Assembly: GCA_949286705.1 (NCBI GenBank)
Contig: CASEDF010000003.1
Location: forward strand, 62,474 to 126,473
Reading direction: 5' to 3'
From: an uncultured bacterium
GTDB taxonomy: Bacteria; Cyanobacteriota; Vampirovibrionia; Gastranaerophilales; Gastranaerophilaceae
DNA: 64,000 nucleotides
The notes under the pieces are model-generated. The model saw only the letters and a program-made list of their open reading frames with translations. It was not told the DNA's origin and searched no databases. The translations under genes and the position numbers were made by a program. Positions 16,240 to 25,273 of the stretch are shown piece by piece (positions within the stretch are counted from its first letter, which is position 1; each line of letters opens with the position of its first letter).

Positions 16240-16932
16240 TTAGTATTTTGCAATGATTTCGTCAATACCTTTTTTAGCAATTTGAAAAATTTGTAACATT
16301 TTATCATATTCGTAAGGTTCGCCCTCGGCTGTTGTCTGGAATTCAATGATTTTGCCGCTTTTTGTCAGGACGACATTTGAATCGACCTGAGCGTGCGAAT
16401 CTTCTTCATAATTCAAATCAAGTCTGACATCCCCGTTGATAATTCCTGCAGAAATTGCCGCAACAGGTTCGATTATAGGATTTTCTTGCAAAGTGCCTTC
16501 GGCAAGAAGTTTTTCAACAGCGTCTTTAAGCGCCAGAAAACCTCCGCAAATGCTTGCGGTTCTTGTTCCTCCGTCTGCCTGAATTACGTCCGCATCAATT
16601 GTTATTGTCAAATCCGGCATTTTGGTTAAATCAACGGCAGCTCTGAGGCTTCTGCCTATAAGCCGCTGGATTTCCTGAGTTCTGCCTGAAATTTTTGTAC
16701 GTTCCCTCTGGCAGCGCGTGTTTGTTGATGAAGGCAAAAGGGAATATTCTGCCGTAACCCAGCCTCGGGGGTCATCTTTTTCCATCCATTTCGGTTTTGT
16801 GTGTTCGACCGATGCCGTTACAATCACCTTTGTATCTCCGAATTCCGCAAGAATTGATCCGGGGGCGTGTTTTGTGTATCCGTGTGTGAATTTGATTTCA
16901 CGGGTTTCGTTGTTTTTTCTGTTTTCTCTCAT
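16240..16932 (-). CDS. rph: ribonuclease PH
   Basis: 230 residues, near the family norm of about 240. RPH core visible: GDTKVIVTASVE, RGWVTAEYSLLPSST, RTQEIQRLIGRSLRA and IDADVIQADGGTRTASI with the phosphate-binding region. It trims tRNA 3' ends using phosphate. Start ATG 16932 (GAGAGG upstream) rather than the longer frame to 16992, which would overlap the zinc-ribbon gene. It overlaps that gene's stop by 4 nt. Confidence 0.93.
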   Translation of the reverse strand: MRENRKNNETREIKFTHGYTKHAPGSILAEFGDTKVIVTASVEHTKPKWMEKDDPRGWVTAEYSLLPSSTNTRCQRERTKISGRTQEIQRLIGRSLRAAVDLTKMPDLTITIDADVIQADGGTRTASICGGFLALKDAVEKLLAEGTLQENPIIEPVAAISAGIINGDVRLDLNYEEDSHAQVDSNVVLTKSGKIIEFQTTAEGEPYEYDKMLQIFQIAKKGIDEIIAKY

Positions 16933-17156
16933 ATATTCATCCTCTCGTAATCCCACATATAAATTTGTCCGCAGTATCTGCACACAGCGCATTCGTTCAT
17001 AAATCTCAAATCCGGCACAAATGTGTAACCGTCAACCGTAATCTCTATTTCGTTTTTGGAATTGTATCGCTGCTCAAAATGTTTGTCACCCTTATAATCC
17101 GGCGCAAACATCAATTCAAATTTATCAACTGATTTGCAATTTTTACATATAAACAT
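16929..17156 (-). CDS. small zinc-ribbon-like protein
   Basis: 75 residues with two CxxC pairs (CKNC near residue 5 and CRYC near residue 59), suggesting one zinc site. The rest is short beta-rich sequence. ATG 17156 overlaps the stop of the upstream membrane gene and its stop overlaps rph's start, so three genes are tightly coupled. No specific family recognised. Confidence 0.7.
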   Translation of the reverse strand: MFICKNCKSVDKFELMFAPDYKGDKHFEQRYNSKNEIEITVDGYTFVPDLRFMNECAVCRYCGQIYMWDYERMNI

Positions 17157-18058
17157 TATTTCTTTTCGGATTTTTTGCCTGATAAATTTTTGTACCACAG
17201 AGTCCAGCAGATACTTCTCATCGGAAGCGTAAGTCCGGCAACCGTAAACAATATACTTGATGCAAGAATTTCTTTTGCAACGGTTAACGGTGTTATAGTC
17301 TGCATTCTGAAATATTCAAGCGTATTATTGATTTCGTTCAAAGGAAGCGTTGATGCCCAGTTTTCAAAAATTCCGCGCAAAAAATCGCCGAGCTTTACAA
17401 TATCCGCTAAAGCTGCCGCGCCCCAATTTATCAGGTAATGCGAAATTAATGTCAAAATCGTCATAATCAAAAATGTTCTGGCAAAATTTCCCTTTATAAG
17501 GTTAAAACTGCGCTTGAAACATCCCGTGACACCCGCCTCAGGCTCAAACGTAAAGATTTGAAACACAAGTATAAAATAAATGAAAAAGATTAATCCCAGA
17601 ACCCAGAATAACGGGTTAATTGCGATTAAAGACAGAATGCTTATTATAAGAAGCAAAATAATAAAGCTTCCCGTGCGCGTTGTCACAACCTGATTGTGTG
17701 CCTTGAAGTCGTATAATTTCCCCGTTGTAATGACGGCATCCGTCATGGAATTCAGGGCAACATATGCCACCAGAAAATCCCAAAACGCCTTTAAAAATAC
17801 CGCAAACCCAGGTAATGTCAAAAGCACAAGGCAAAAAGTCACAGTCGTGAAATTATTCAAAAATTCATGCTCCATGGTCAAATTCGGAAGCGATTGTATA
17901 AACCAGCCCGTTAATCCGAAAATCAGCGCAATACCGATTATCTGCCCGAATACCGGAAAAAGCATATATTGCGTGAATTTCAAAAAATTCGTGAAATATA
18001 TCTTTAACCCCTCGCCCAAAACATTCCAAATACTGTCTTTTATCTTGAATTTCGCCAT
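17156..18058 (-). CDS. integral membrane protein, unknown function
   Basis: 300 residues with about six hydrophobic segments (about 30-55, 75-100, 130-170, 195-215, 265-285). The pattern of cytoplasmic amphipathic start and poly-TM body recalls the membrane domain found before some glycerophosphodiester phosphodiesterases, but no catalytic domain is attached. AGGAGAAAAT precedes the ATG. First gene of the operon leading to rph. Confidence 0.75.
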   Translation of the reverse strand: MAKFKIKDSIWNVLGEGLKIYFTNFLKFTQYMLFPVFGQIIGIALIFGLTGWFIQSLPNLTMEHEFLNNFTTVTFCLVLLTLPGFAVFLKAFWDFLVAYVALNSMTDAVITTGKLYDFKAHNQVVTTRTGSFIILLLIISILSLIAINPLFWVLGLIFFIYFILVFQIFTFEPEAGVTGCFKRSFNLIKGNFARTFLIMTILTLISHYLINWGAAALADIVKLGDFLRGIFENWASTLPLNEINNTLEYFRMQTITPLTVAKEILASSILFTVAGLTLPMRSICWTLWYKNLSGKKSEKK

Positions 18059-18074
18059 ATTTTCTCCTTTGATG

Positions 18075-18080
18075 TATAAT
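18075..18080 (+). promoter_or_regulatory. -10 box for the PHP gene
   Basis: TATAAT at 18075-18080, about 30 nt upstream of ATG 18111; the leader has no clear ribosome site. Confidence 0.45.
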
Positions 18081-18110
18081 AATTTTATTACAAATAAGTT
18101 TAAAAAAACA

Positions 18111-18734
18111 ATGATAGATTACAAAGAATTAATAAAGAGCTTTACGGAAGAAGATTACAAAGCGCACAGGGTAAATTTGCACATCCACACAACTTACTCT
18201 GACGGCGCCGGCGACTTTGCCACACTTGTACGGCAGGCAGACGGCTACAAGGCAATTGCGATTTCCGACCACAATACGATTGAAGGTTACCTTGAAAACC
18301 CCGTTCCCGCGAACGTCATCCCCGCGGTTGAATTTGATGTCTGGTGCGGATACGTGTTTATGCACCTTCTGGCATACGGAATTGACGTGAATTCCGATGC
18401 TTTAAAGCCTTTTCTTGCAAAATCCAAAAGAGAAACAGAACTTGATATTGTGCGCATTTTTGCAAAACGCGATATAAAAAAACTTATTGAAGCAATCCAC
18501 GCCTCAGGCGGAATTGCGGTAATTGCGCATCCGGCATGCTGCTGGGCGTTCAGCCTTGACAGGTTTTTCAAAAAATTGAAATCCCTCGGACTTGACGGTG
18601 CCGAAGTTTTTTACCCCTATGAACGCCACAGAGGCATAATTAAATTCCATACAGTAGCTGCGGTTAAAAAAGCAGCCGAAAAATACGATCTGATTATGAC
18701 GGGCGGAACCGATCTTCACGGAGAAACACTGTAA
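18111..18734 (+). CDS. PHP-domain phosphoesterase
   Basis: 207 residues. PHP motifs in order: HIHTTYSDGAG (metal ligands), SDHNT, AHPA and a final GGTDLHG. The family includes RNase AM/TrpH-type 5'-3' exonucleases and histidinol phosphatases; this protein is shorter than TrpH (about 280) and lacks the insert, so the substrate is uncertain. ATG 18111 is the first plausible start; the frame runs upstream through the divergent membrane gene. Monocistronic. Confidence 0.8.
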   Translation: MIDYKELIKSFTEEDYKAHRVNLHIHTTYSDGAGDFATLVRQADGYKAIAISDHNTIEGYLENPVPANVIPAVEFDVWCGYVFMHLLAYGIDVNSDALKPFLAKSKRETELDIVRIFAKRDIKKLIEAIHASGGIAVIAHPACCWAFSLDRFFKKLKSLGLDGAEVFYPYERHRGIIKFHTVAAVKKAAEKYDLIMTGGTDLHGETL

Positions 18735-18787
18735 ATTTTTCCGCTGTTAAAACTTTGAAAAGGCCGCAATGGCGGAAAGAAGGTTAC

Positions 18788-18850
18788 TAAGATACTAAGA
18801 TATTAAGGCACTAAGAAGTTACTGTCGGATTAGTAAATCAGACCTACTAC
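18788..18850. repeat. TAAG-octad array followed by GTCGG hairpin
   Basis: TAAG at 18788, 18796, 18804 and 18812, exactly 8 bp apart, then a GTCGGATT-AGTA-AATCAGAC hairpin (18824-18843, one mismatch) followed by CTAC. Lies between convergent genes. Confidence 0.85.
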
Positions 18851-18899
18851 TGCCTCTGTCAGCTTCACAATAACATGTAGAGCTGCACTTACTGCCTTA

Positions 18900-20228
18900 T
18901 TATCTTTCCGGAACCAGCACCGATATTACGGCATTATTAATATTCAAATATTTTCTGATCGTGTCCTGCAGATCCCCAACAGTAATGTTTTCCAGCTCGT
19001 TTAAATAATGCTCGATAATTTTTAAATCACCGCAAACCGTTACATAATAACCGATATTTTCTCCGATTTCGGAAACCGTTTCCGCAGAATATGCAAATTT
19101 TGATTTGGTCTTTTTCTTTGCTTTCAAAAGTTCTTCTTCCGTAATCTCAACCGTCAAAAGCTTTTCAAGCTCTTTTTTAATCAAATCAAGCGCTTCATCC
19201 TTTTTTTCGGATTTGAAATTAGCCTGAATAAAGAAGTTATCCCCGTCTTTGAACTGGTAATGCTCGGAATTTATCATATTAAACACCGGCTCGGGTAATT
19301 TTTCGATTAAATTCCGGTAAAGTCTTGAGCTTGTTCCGTCGCCGAAAATTATACCGATTAAATCAAGGCAGATTGTATTTTTCAAATCGCTTGCCTTTGG
19401 TCCGAGCCAGCCGAACATAGCATAGGATGTATTTATGTGTGATGTCTGCTCGACATATTTTGTTTCCGCAACCGGCAAATCCGGCTCATGCATCTGTACG
19501 GGACGGTTTTCGCGCCCTTTAAAATCAAATTCTTTTTCCAGTTTTTTAAGAATTTCTTCATGGTCAAAATCCCCGACAACAATGGTCGTCATATTTTCGG
19601 GTGTGTAGAAATTCTTATAATAACTCATTATGTCATCGCGCGTAACCTTTGATATAATTTCGGGTGTGCCTATGACATCGCGCTTATAGGGGTGTTTTGT
19701 GTACATATTGAAATTGCAGGTATTGTAAACTTTTGTCCAGGATTGGTCTTTTCTCATCCTGATTTCTTCAATAACCACGTGGCGTTCACGTTTGTCCGAA
19801 ACCGCCGTGTCGTTCAAATCAAACGGAGCGCCGATTTCTTCTTCCGGCAGAACAGGATCGAGCATCATATCAGCATGAAGTTCTATCGCAAGGTTCAAAT
19901 CACGGCAGTTTTCCCCTTTCGGAAGTGTTACGTAATAAAAAGTATAATCTTTCCACGTTGCGGCATTGACAATAGCGCCTTTAGCCTCGAGAGTTCTGTC
20001 AAAATAACCCGCCTTGTGTCTGTGGGTGCCTTTAAACATCAAGTGCTCCAGAAAATGTGAAATACCGTTGTTTACGTCGGTTTCATTTATTGAACCCGTT
20101 TTAACCCAGGTGCTCAAATTTACGAGCATACCTTCTTTATGTGCAAGGACAATCGTATGCCCGTTTTCGCGGGTGTAAACCTCTACATCGCGCGTCAGAT
20201 ACGGATATTTTACAAAACTTTTTTTCAT
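18900..20228 (-). CDS. M16-family zinc metallopeptidase
   Basis: 442 residues. Inverted zinc motif HFLEH (in ISHFLEHLMFKGT) near residue 60 with the downstream glutamate in NLAIELHADMML; C-terminal inactive M16 domain. Homologues include YmxG-type processing peptidases. No signal peptide, so cytoplasmic. AGAGAGG ribosome site before ATG 20228 and a TATAAT about 18 nt further upstream. Divergent from nanE. Confidence 0.88.
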   Translation of the reverse strand: MKKSFVKYPYLTRDVEVYTRENGHTIVLAHKEGMLVNLSTWVKTGSINETDVNNGISHFLEHLMFKGTHRHKAGYFDRTLEAKGAIVNAATWKDYTFYYVTLPKGENCRDLNLAIELHADMMLDPVLPEEEIGAPFDLNDTAVSDKRERHVVIEEIRMRKDQSWTKVYNTCNFNMYTKHPYKRDVIGTPEIISKVTRDDIMSYYKNFYTPENMTTIVVGDFDHEEILKKLEKEFDFKGRENRPVQMHEPDLPVAETKYVEQTSHINTSYAMFGWLGPKASDLKNTICLDLIGIIFGDGTSSRLYRNLIEKLPEPVFNMINSEHYQFKDGDNFFIQANFKSEKKDEALDLIKKELEKLLTVEITEEELLKAKKKTKSKFAYSAETVSEIGENIGYYVTVCGDLKIIEHYLNELENITVGDLQDTIRKYLNINNAVISVLVPER

Positions 20229-20274
20229 AGAACCTCTCTTTATTATAATTATACCTCAAAAAGTTTTTTTGGTA

Positions 20275-20290
20275 TATAATTAAATGTATG
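20275..20290 (+). promoter_or_regulatory. leaderless-type start of nanE
   Basis: TATAAT (20275-20280) lies 7 nt before ATG 20288; no ribosome site fits. Confidence 0.55.
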
Positions 20291-20977
20291 GATATTATTG
20301 ATCGTTTGAAAAACAAAGTAGTGGTTTCAGTACAGGCAATGCCGAGCGAGCCTTTATATCTTGAAAAATGTATGGCAGCCATGATGAAATCGGTTGTAAA
20401 AGGGGGCGCCGGCGGCTTAAGAGTTGCGGGTACAAGAGATGTCAAAAATGCAAAAACACTTTTTGATGTTCCCGTGATAGGGATTACAAAACCCGACATT
20501 ATCCCCGCGAATTACAAAGAAATCGTCTATATCACGCCAGAATTAAAGGATGTAATCGCACTCATCGAAGCCGGAGCGGATATTATTGCGTTTGACGGAA
20601 CTCAAAGACCGCGGCCGAATAAGGCATCTTTAGCGGAAATGATTAAATATATTCATATTAATAAAAAAGCTGCGATGGCAGATATTTCAACCGTTGAAGA
20701 AGGCATTGAGGCTGTCAAACTCGGAGCGGATATTTTATCCACAACACTTGCAGGATATACGCTTGAATCGAAAGATTCCCCTCAGGGACCGGATTTTCCG
20801 CTTCTGGAAAAACTTATAAACACGGTTAATGTGCCTGTTTGTTTGGAAGGCAGAATATGGGAGCCTTGTGAGGTTGACAGAGCTTTTTCTCTGGGCGCGC
20901 ATTGTGTTGTAATCGGTTCAGCCATTACCCGTCCGCAGCTGATTACCAGACGATTTGTCCAAAGGGGGAATAAATAA
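20288..20977 (+). CDS. nanE: N-acylglucosamine-6-phosphate 2-epimerase (NanE)
   Basis: 229 residues, TIM barrel. Visible family features: VVVSVQAMPSEPL near the N-terminus, FDGTQRPRP, MADISTVEEG and CLEGRIW. NanE interconverts ManNAc-6-P and GlcNAc-6-P in sialic acid and amino-sugar use. The next gene, a ROK kinase overlapping by 1 nt, would supply ManNAc kinase activity (NanK role). No sialic lyase is in the window. Confidence 0.92.
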   Translation: MDIIDRLKNKVVVSVQAMPSEPLYLEKCMAAMMKSVVKGGAGGLRVAGTRDVKNAKTLFDVPVIGITKPDIIPANYKEIVYITPELKDVIALIEAGADIIAFDGTQRPRPNKASLAEMIKYIHINKKAAMADISTVEEGIEAVKLGADILSTTLAGYTLESKDSPQGPDFPLLEKLINTVNVPVCLEGRIWEPCEVDRAFSLGAHCVVIGSAITRPQLITRRFVQRGNK

Positions 20978-21855
20978 TGCGAAAAGCTCTTGCGCTTGAT
21001 ATAGGCGGTACAAAAATTTACTCGGCAATTGTTGATGAAAACGGCGAAATCCTTTCCCGCATCGAAAAAACCTCTACACCAAAACAGTATGAGGGGTTGA
21101 TTTTATGTCTAAAAAATATTATTCACAAATGCGAAAAAGAAGTTGACCTGATTGCAATTTCAACCTGCGGCACGGTAAATAACGACAACACAAAAATTCT
21201 GGGCTCAACAGGCAATATGGCAAAAGAGTATCCCTCAACGGATTTTCAGAGCTTAAGCGAAAAGCCCGTATTTCTTGAAAACGATGCAAATTGCGCCGCA
21301 TGGGCTGAATACAGACTCGGAGCTTCAAAAGGATGCCTGCATTCCATAACTCTTACACTCGGAACAGGTGTCGGAGGCGGTATAATTGTTGACGGAAAAC
21401 TTTTGAAAGGTCAAAACGGCGCCGCCGGCGAAATGCATTTTAAAATGCGCACCGACCGCATGAGAAAATGCACCTGCGGCTCATGGGACTGTTTTGAAGC
21501 GTACGCATCCGGAACCGGACTGAAAAAAACAGGTGAAGAAATTTCTCACAATCCGAATATAACAACCTATGATATAATCGGAGGCCAAAAGCTTGATGAT
21601 GCGGTTATGATAATGATTTACGAACGCTGGCAAAATGATATTCTGGAAGGGTTAATAGGACTTGCAAACCTTTTTGACCCCGAAATTATTGTATTATCAG
21701 GTTCTATGGCAGAATTTGTCGATACTGCCTATTTGACGGATGCTTTGAATGAAGAAATTGTAACAACTCCGACAAAGGTTGTCAAAGCTTCTGCGGGTAA
21801 TTATTCGGGTATGGTTGGTGCGGCAGTTCTCGCGTTTGAAAAATGTAAGGAATAA
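20977..21855 (+). CDS. ROK-family sugar kinase, possible N-acetylmannosamine kinase
   Basis: 292 residues. N-terminal phosphate loop LALDIGGTKIYSA; LTLGTGVGGGIIVDG; and the ROK cysteine motif CTCGSWDCFEAYASG, with the expected first two cysteines and a third further on. Sits directly after nanE, so ManNAc is the favoured substrate, but glucokinase-type activity is also common in ROK proteins. Ends 3 nt before the TTG of the next gene. Confidence 0.85.
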   Translation: MRKALALDIGGTKIYSAIVDENGEILSRIEKTSTPKQYEGLILCLKNIIHKCEKEVDLIAISTCGTVNNDNTKILGSTGNMAKEYPSTDFQSLSEKPVFLENDANCAAWAEYRLGASKGCLHSITLTLGTGVGGGIIVDGKLLKGQNGAAGEMHFKMRTDRMRKCTCGSWDCFEAYASGTGLKKTGEEISHNPNITTYDIIGGQKLDDAVMIMIYERWQNDILEGLIGLANLFDPEIIVLSGSMAEFVDTAYLTDALNEEIVTTPTKVVKASAGNYSGMVGAAVLAFEKCKE

Positions 21856-21858
21856 ATT

Positions 21859-22077
21859 TTGGGCAAGGCAAAGAAAAGAAGTTTACATCTCGGCATAAAT
21901 GACAGATTTTCAAAGCTTTCAAGAGAAGAGGCGGTTGAAACGGTTGTTGACATGCTTCAAAACGGCGACAAAGACGTTTATGCGCTTATAACTCTTTTCG
22001 GGCTTACGGCTGAAGAAATCCTTGAAGCCGGTGCAAGTTATGAATCCGTAATAGGAATGGGGAATATTTTATTGTGA
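21859..22077 (+). CDS. small hypothetical protein
   Basis: 72 residues starting at TTG 21859, with AAGGA (21847-21851) 7 nt upstream; the next methionine is near residue 31. Basic N-terminus, then helical LSREEAVETVVDMLQNGDKDV. Overlaps the next gene by 4 nt. No family recognised. Confidence 0.6.
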   Translation: MGKAKKRSLHLGINDRFSKLSREEAVETVVDMLQNGDKDVYALITLFGLTAEEILEAGASYESVIGMGNILL

Positions 22078-23039
22078 ATAAATTAAAATTCTGGTGGAAT
22101 TGTTCAAGAGCTTTTGCGCTGCCTGTGACCGTAATGTCGTGGCTTTCGGTATTTGTATACGCTCTGATTTCGGGCGGAAATGCTGTTTTTGGGGTTCTCG
22201 CGCTTACAGGTGTTTGTTTTGCACACCTTGCGGCAAATATTTTTGACGATTATTTTGACTACAATATTTTGTCAAAAGACGAAAAATACCTTAAATCAGC
22301 CCAGATTTGCAAATGCAAATTCATAACCGACGGGCTTGTAACGCATAAGGGGATGCTGATTGCGGGCTTGGTGTGTTTGTTTATTGCTGTATGCTTCGGG
22401 GCTTTATTGACATTTTTTACCGGCTGGGGCGTGGTTTTGATTGCACTTCTTGCAAGTGTTTTTGTAATTTTTTATTCAAAATTCACATTTATAGGGCTTG
22501 GAGAGCTTGCAGTCGGGATTACGTACGGACCTTTGTTGTTTGAGGGTGTTTATTATGTTATGACAGGAAGTTTTTCGCTTGACGTTTTAATCCTGTCACT
22601 CGGAGTTTCGCCTTTTGTAATCGCGTTTTTGTACACACATACGATTTTGGATTACGACGGGGATTTGTGTTCTCACAAAAAAACTCTGGCTTGCTCGTTT
22701 GCGGATAAAAATGATGCGTTGAAAATTCTTGCGGGATTTTATGCGGAAGGTTATGTTTTTCTGGCAGTTTTTGCTTATTTAACTCAGATTTACACGGTTT
22801 TAATCTCATTTTTGGCAGTGCCGTTGATTTTTCTTTTATACAAAAGCCTTGAGGTATATAATCAAGACAAAAGCCTTGTGCCGGAGGTGAAATGGTGGAA
22901 TTACCCCCTCGGAAACTGGGCGCATATTGAACAAGAGGGAACTCAGAGTTTTTATTTAAGACTCTATCTTGCGCGAAACATTACAACTTATTTTACCGTA
23001 CTTGTTTGTATTGCATTTGTGCTTGAAAAATTCCTCTAA
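22074..23039 (+). CDS. UbiA-family prenyltransferase-like membrane protein
   Basis: 321 residues, about eight membrane helices. First Asp-rich motif NIFDDYFDYN (about residue 58), second DYDGD (about residue 188), as in UbiA prenyltransferases that transfer polyprenyl chains to ring acceptors (MenA, COQ2). GTG start 22074 overlaps the previous stop. It lies between a sugar kinase and lysA, with no quinone-synthesis genes nearby, so the acceptor is unclear. Confidence 0.75.
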   Translation: MNKLKFWWNCSRAFALPVTVMSWLSVFVYALISGGNAVFGVLALTGVCFAHLAANIFDDYFDYNILSKDEKYLKSAQICKCKFITDGLVTHKGMLIAGLVCLFIAVCFGALLTFFTGWGVVLIALLASVFVIFYSKFTFIGLGELAVGITYGPLLFEGVYYVMTGSFSLDVLILSLGVSPFVIAFLYTHTILDYDGDLCSHKKTLACSFADKNDALKILAGFYAEGYVFLAVFAYLTQIYTVLISFLAVPLIFLLYKSLEVYNQDKSLVPEVKWWNYPLGNWAHIEQEGTQSFYLRLYLARNITTYFTVLVCIAFVLEKFL

Positions 23040-23071
23040 ATTTGTTACTCTAAAATAAAAAGAGGATAAAA

Positions 23072-24397
23072 ATGACGACAAATCAATCAATAAAACCCCT
23101 GACCGCGGCTGTAAATTCGCTCGGACACCTTGAAATAGGCGGATGCGATACGGTTGAACTTGCAAAAAAATACGGAACACCCTTGTATGTTCTGGATAAA
23201 TTTACAATAGAAAGTATTTGCAGGGAGTATAAAACCGCGTTCAAAGCTTACCCGAAAATCCGTATGATGTACGCGTCAAAAGCCCTGTGCACAATCGCAA
23301 CCACGCAATTGATCGCAAAAGAAGGCTTTGGATTTGACGTTGTATCCGGCGGCGAGCTGTTTACGGTATACAAAGCCGGCGTTGACATGTCAAAAGTTCT
23401 CTTTAACGGCAATAACAAGTCATTTGACGAACTTTCGCTGGCAATTGATTTGAATACCGGCAGAATTTCCGCAGACAATTTTACCGAGCTTGAAATGCTG
23501 AATGAAATTGCCCGTTCAAAAAACAAAACCGTCAAAATCCTCTTGAGGATTACCCCCGGAATTGAATGCCACACCCACGAATACATTCAAACCGGACATC
23601 TTGATTCAAAATTCGGGTTTGACCTGACGCAGATTGACAATGCTGTAGAGCTTATCCTGAAAAATTACAAAAACCTTGAATTGACTGGGCTTCACGCACA
23701 TATCGGCTCCCAGATTTTTGAGACGCAAATCTACTTTGACGAAGTTGAAATTCTGGTGAAAGAAATCGCCCGCCTGAGAGAAAAATTTGCGCTAAACCTT
23801 GATGAAATCAACCTTGGCGGCGGGCTTGGCGTCAAATATACAAATGCCGACAATCCTCCATCGGTCAATGAAATTGCGGCGGTAATTATAACGGCGCTTG
23901 AAAATGCAATTCAAAAATACCGGATTGACCCGCCGGTTGTTTACATAGAACCCGGCAGAAGCATAATTTCCACCTCCGGCGTAACCCTCTACACAGTCGG
24001 AAGTTCTAAACAGGTTCCCCGCGGCACAAAATACATTGCAGTAGACGGCGGAATGGCGGACAACCCGCGCCCCTCAATGTACAGAGCGGAATATTCCGCG
24101 CAAATTGCAAATAAAGCAAATTTTTCAGAAAATTTACAAACGGTAACAATTGCCGGAAGATTTTGTGAATCCGGCGATATTTTGATAAAAAATATTCAAC
24201 TCCCTAATCCCGAAAAAGGCGACATTTTATGCGTGTTTAACACCGGTGCCTATAATTTTTCAATGTCATCAAATTACAATCGCGTACAAAAATCTTGTAT
24301 GGTACTTGTAAATAATTCACAATCTGATATTATAGTATATAGAGAGACATTAGAGGATTTGATATCCCGTGATGTTATTTTGGATGGGTTAGCATGA
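23072..24397 (+). CDS. lysA: diaminopimelate decarboxylase
   Basis: 441 residues, PLP alanine-racemase-like barrel. PLP lysine K70 in MMYASKALC; HAHIGSQI; GGGLGV; YIEPGRSI; CESGD; and AGAYNFS near the end are all as expected for LysA. It makes L-lysine from meso-DAP. AGAGG ribosome site before ATG 23072. Its TGA overlaps cdaA's ATG (ATGA). Confidence 0.95.
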   Translation: MTTNQSIKPLTAAVNSLGHLEIGGCDTVELAKKYGTPLYVLDKFTIESICREYKTAFKAYPKIRMMYASKALCTIATTQLIAKEGFGFDVVSGGELFTVYKAGVDMSKVLFNGNNKSFDELSLAIDLNTGRISADNFTELEMLNEIARSKNKTVKILLRITPGIECHTHEYIQTGHLDSKFGFDLTQIDNAVELILKNYKNLELTGLHAHIGSQIFETQIYFDEVEILVKEIARLREKFALNLDEINLGGGLGVKYTNADNPPSVNEIAAVIITALENAIQKYRIDPPVVYIEPGRSIISTSGVTLYTVGSSKQVPRGTKYIAVDGGMADNPRPSMYRAEYSAQIANKANFSENLQTVTIAGRFCESGDILIKNIQLPNPEKGDILCVFNTGAYNFSMSSNYNRVQKSCMVLVNNSQSDIIVYRETLEDLISRDVILDGLA

Positions 24398-25272
24398 TAT
24401 CGGAAATTTCAGCATTTTTTCAAAGTTTAATAGCGCCTATGGATCTGGCTTTTAACTGGACTAATCTGGCTGAAATCTGCGTTATAATTGCGATTTTATG
24501 GCTCTTTTATAAAAAATTCATCAAAAACACCCAGTCCGAAAAGTTTGTAAAAGGCGCATTTTTCCTTGTATTTTTATGGATTTTCAGCGAAATATTAATA
24601 AGATTTGACCTCAAGATAATCGGCGTATTCTTAAAATCTGTTGTAACCCTTGTATCATTGAGTTTAATCGTAATATTCCAGCCGGAATTAAGACGGCTTT
24701 TGGGATTTTTGGGACAGGTTGATTTTATCAACAAACTTTTCTCAAGCTCCAAAAAAAATGACAGCAAACGAATTGACGTTGTAAAAGAGATTATAGAGGC
24801 GGTAAAATATTTTTCCAAATCTCACACAGGCGCCTTGATTGTATTTCAGGACGATTTAAGCAACACATATTATGATGTGGGAACAGAATTGAACGCGGAT
24901 GTTTCGACGGAACTTTTGCTGACGATTTTCCACCCCAATACTCCGCTGCATGACGGTGCGGTTGTGATTAACGGTGACAAAATTATCTCAGCCGGGGTTC
25001 TTTTGCCGCTTACTGAAGATCCGAAATTGAGCTGGAAATACGGAACCCGCCACCGTGCCGCAATCGGAATGTCCGAAGTCAGCGACGCTGCCTGCCTTGT
25101 TGTGTCGGAAGAAACCGGCGATGTGTCAGTTTGTATTGACGGGACTTTGAAAAGATACGAGGATCTTGTAACACTTAAAACCGATCTCGAAAATATTCTC
25201 GGTGTTAACCCCGTCGATGAAGAAAAAACCGTTTTTAAAATAAATAACTTTATAACAATTAAGAAAAAATAA
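24394..25272 (+). CDS. cdaA: diadenylate cyclase CdaA (c-di-AMP synthase)
   Basis: 292 residues. N-terminal membrane helices (about 20-100), then a DisA_N domain with the catalytic DGA (D187-A189, in LHDGAVVI) and RHR (R219-R221, in GTRHRAAIG). It makes c-di-AMP from ATP. lysA-cdaA overlap by 4 nt; no cdaR is adjacent, unlike Firmicutes. PgpH at 803 can degrade the product. Confidence 0.96.
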   Translation: MISEISAFFQSLIAPMDLAFNWTNLAEICVIIAILWLFYKKFIKNTQSEKFVKGAFFLVFLWIFSEILIRFDLKIIGVFLKSVVTLVSLSLIVIFQPELRRLLGFLGQVDFINKLFSSSKKNDSKRIDVVKEIIEAVKYFSKSHTGALIVFQDDLSNTYYDVGTELNADVSTELLLTIFHPNTPLHDGAVVINGDKIISAGVLLPLTEDPKLSWKYGTRHRAAIGMSEVSDAACLVVSEETGDVSVCIDGTLKRYEDLVTLKTDLENILGVNPVDEEKTVFKINNFITIKKK

Positions 25273-25273
25273 T

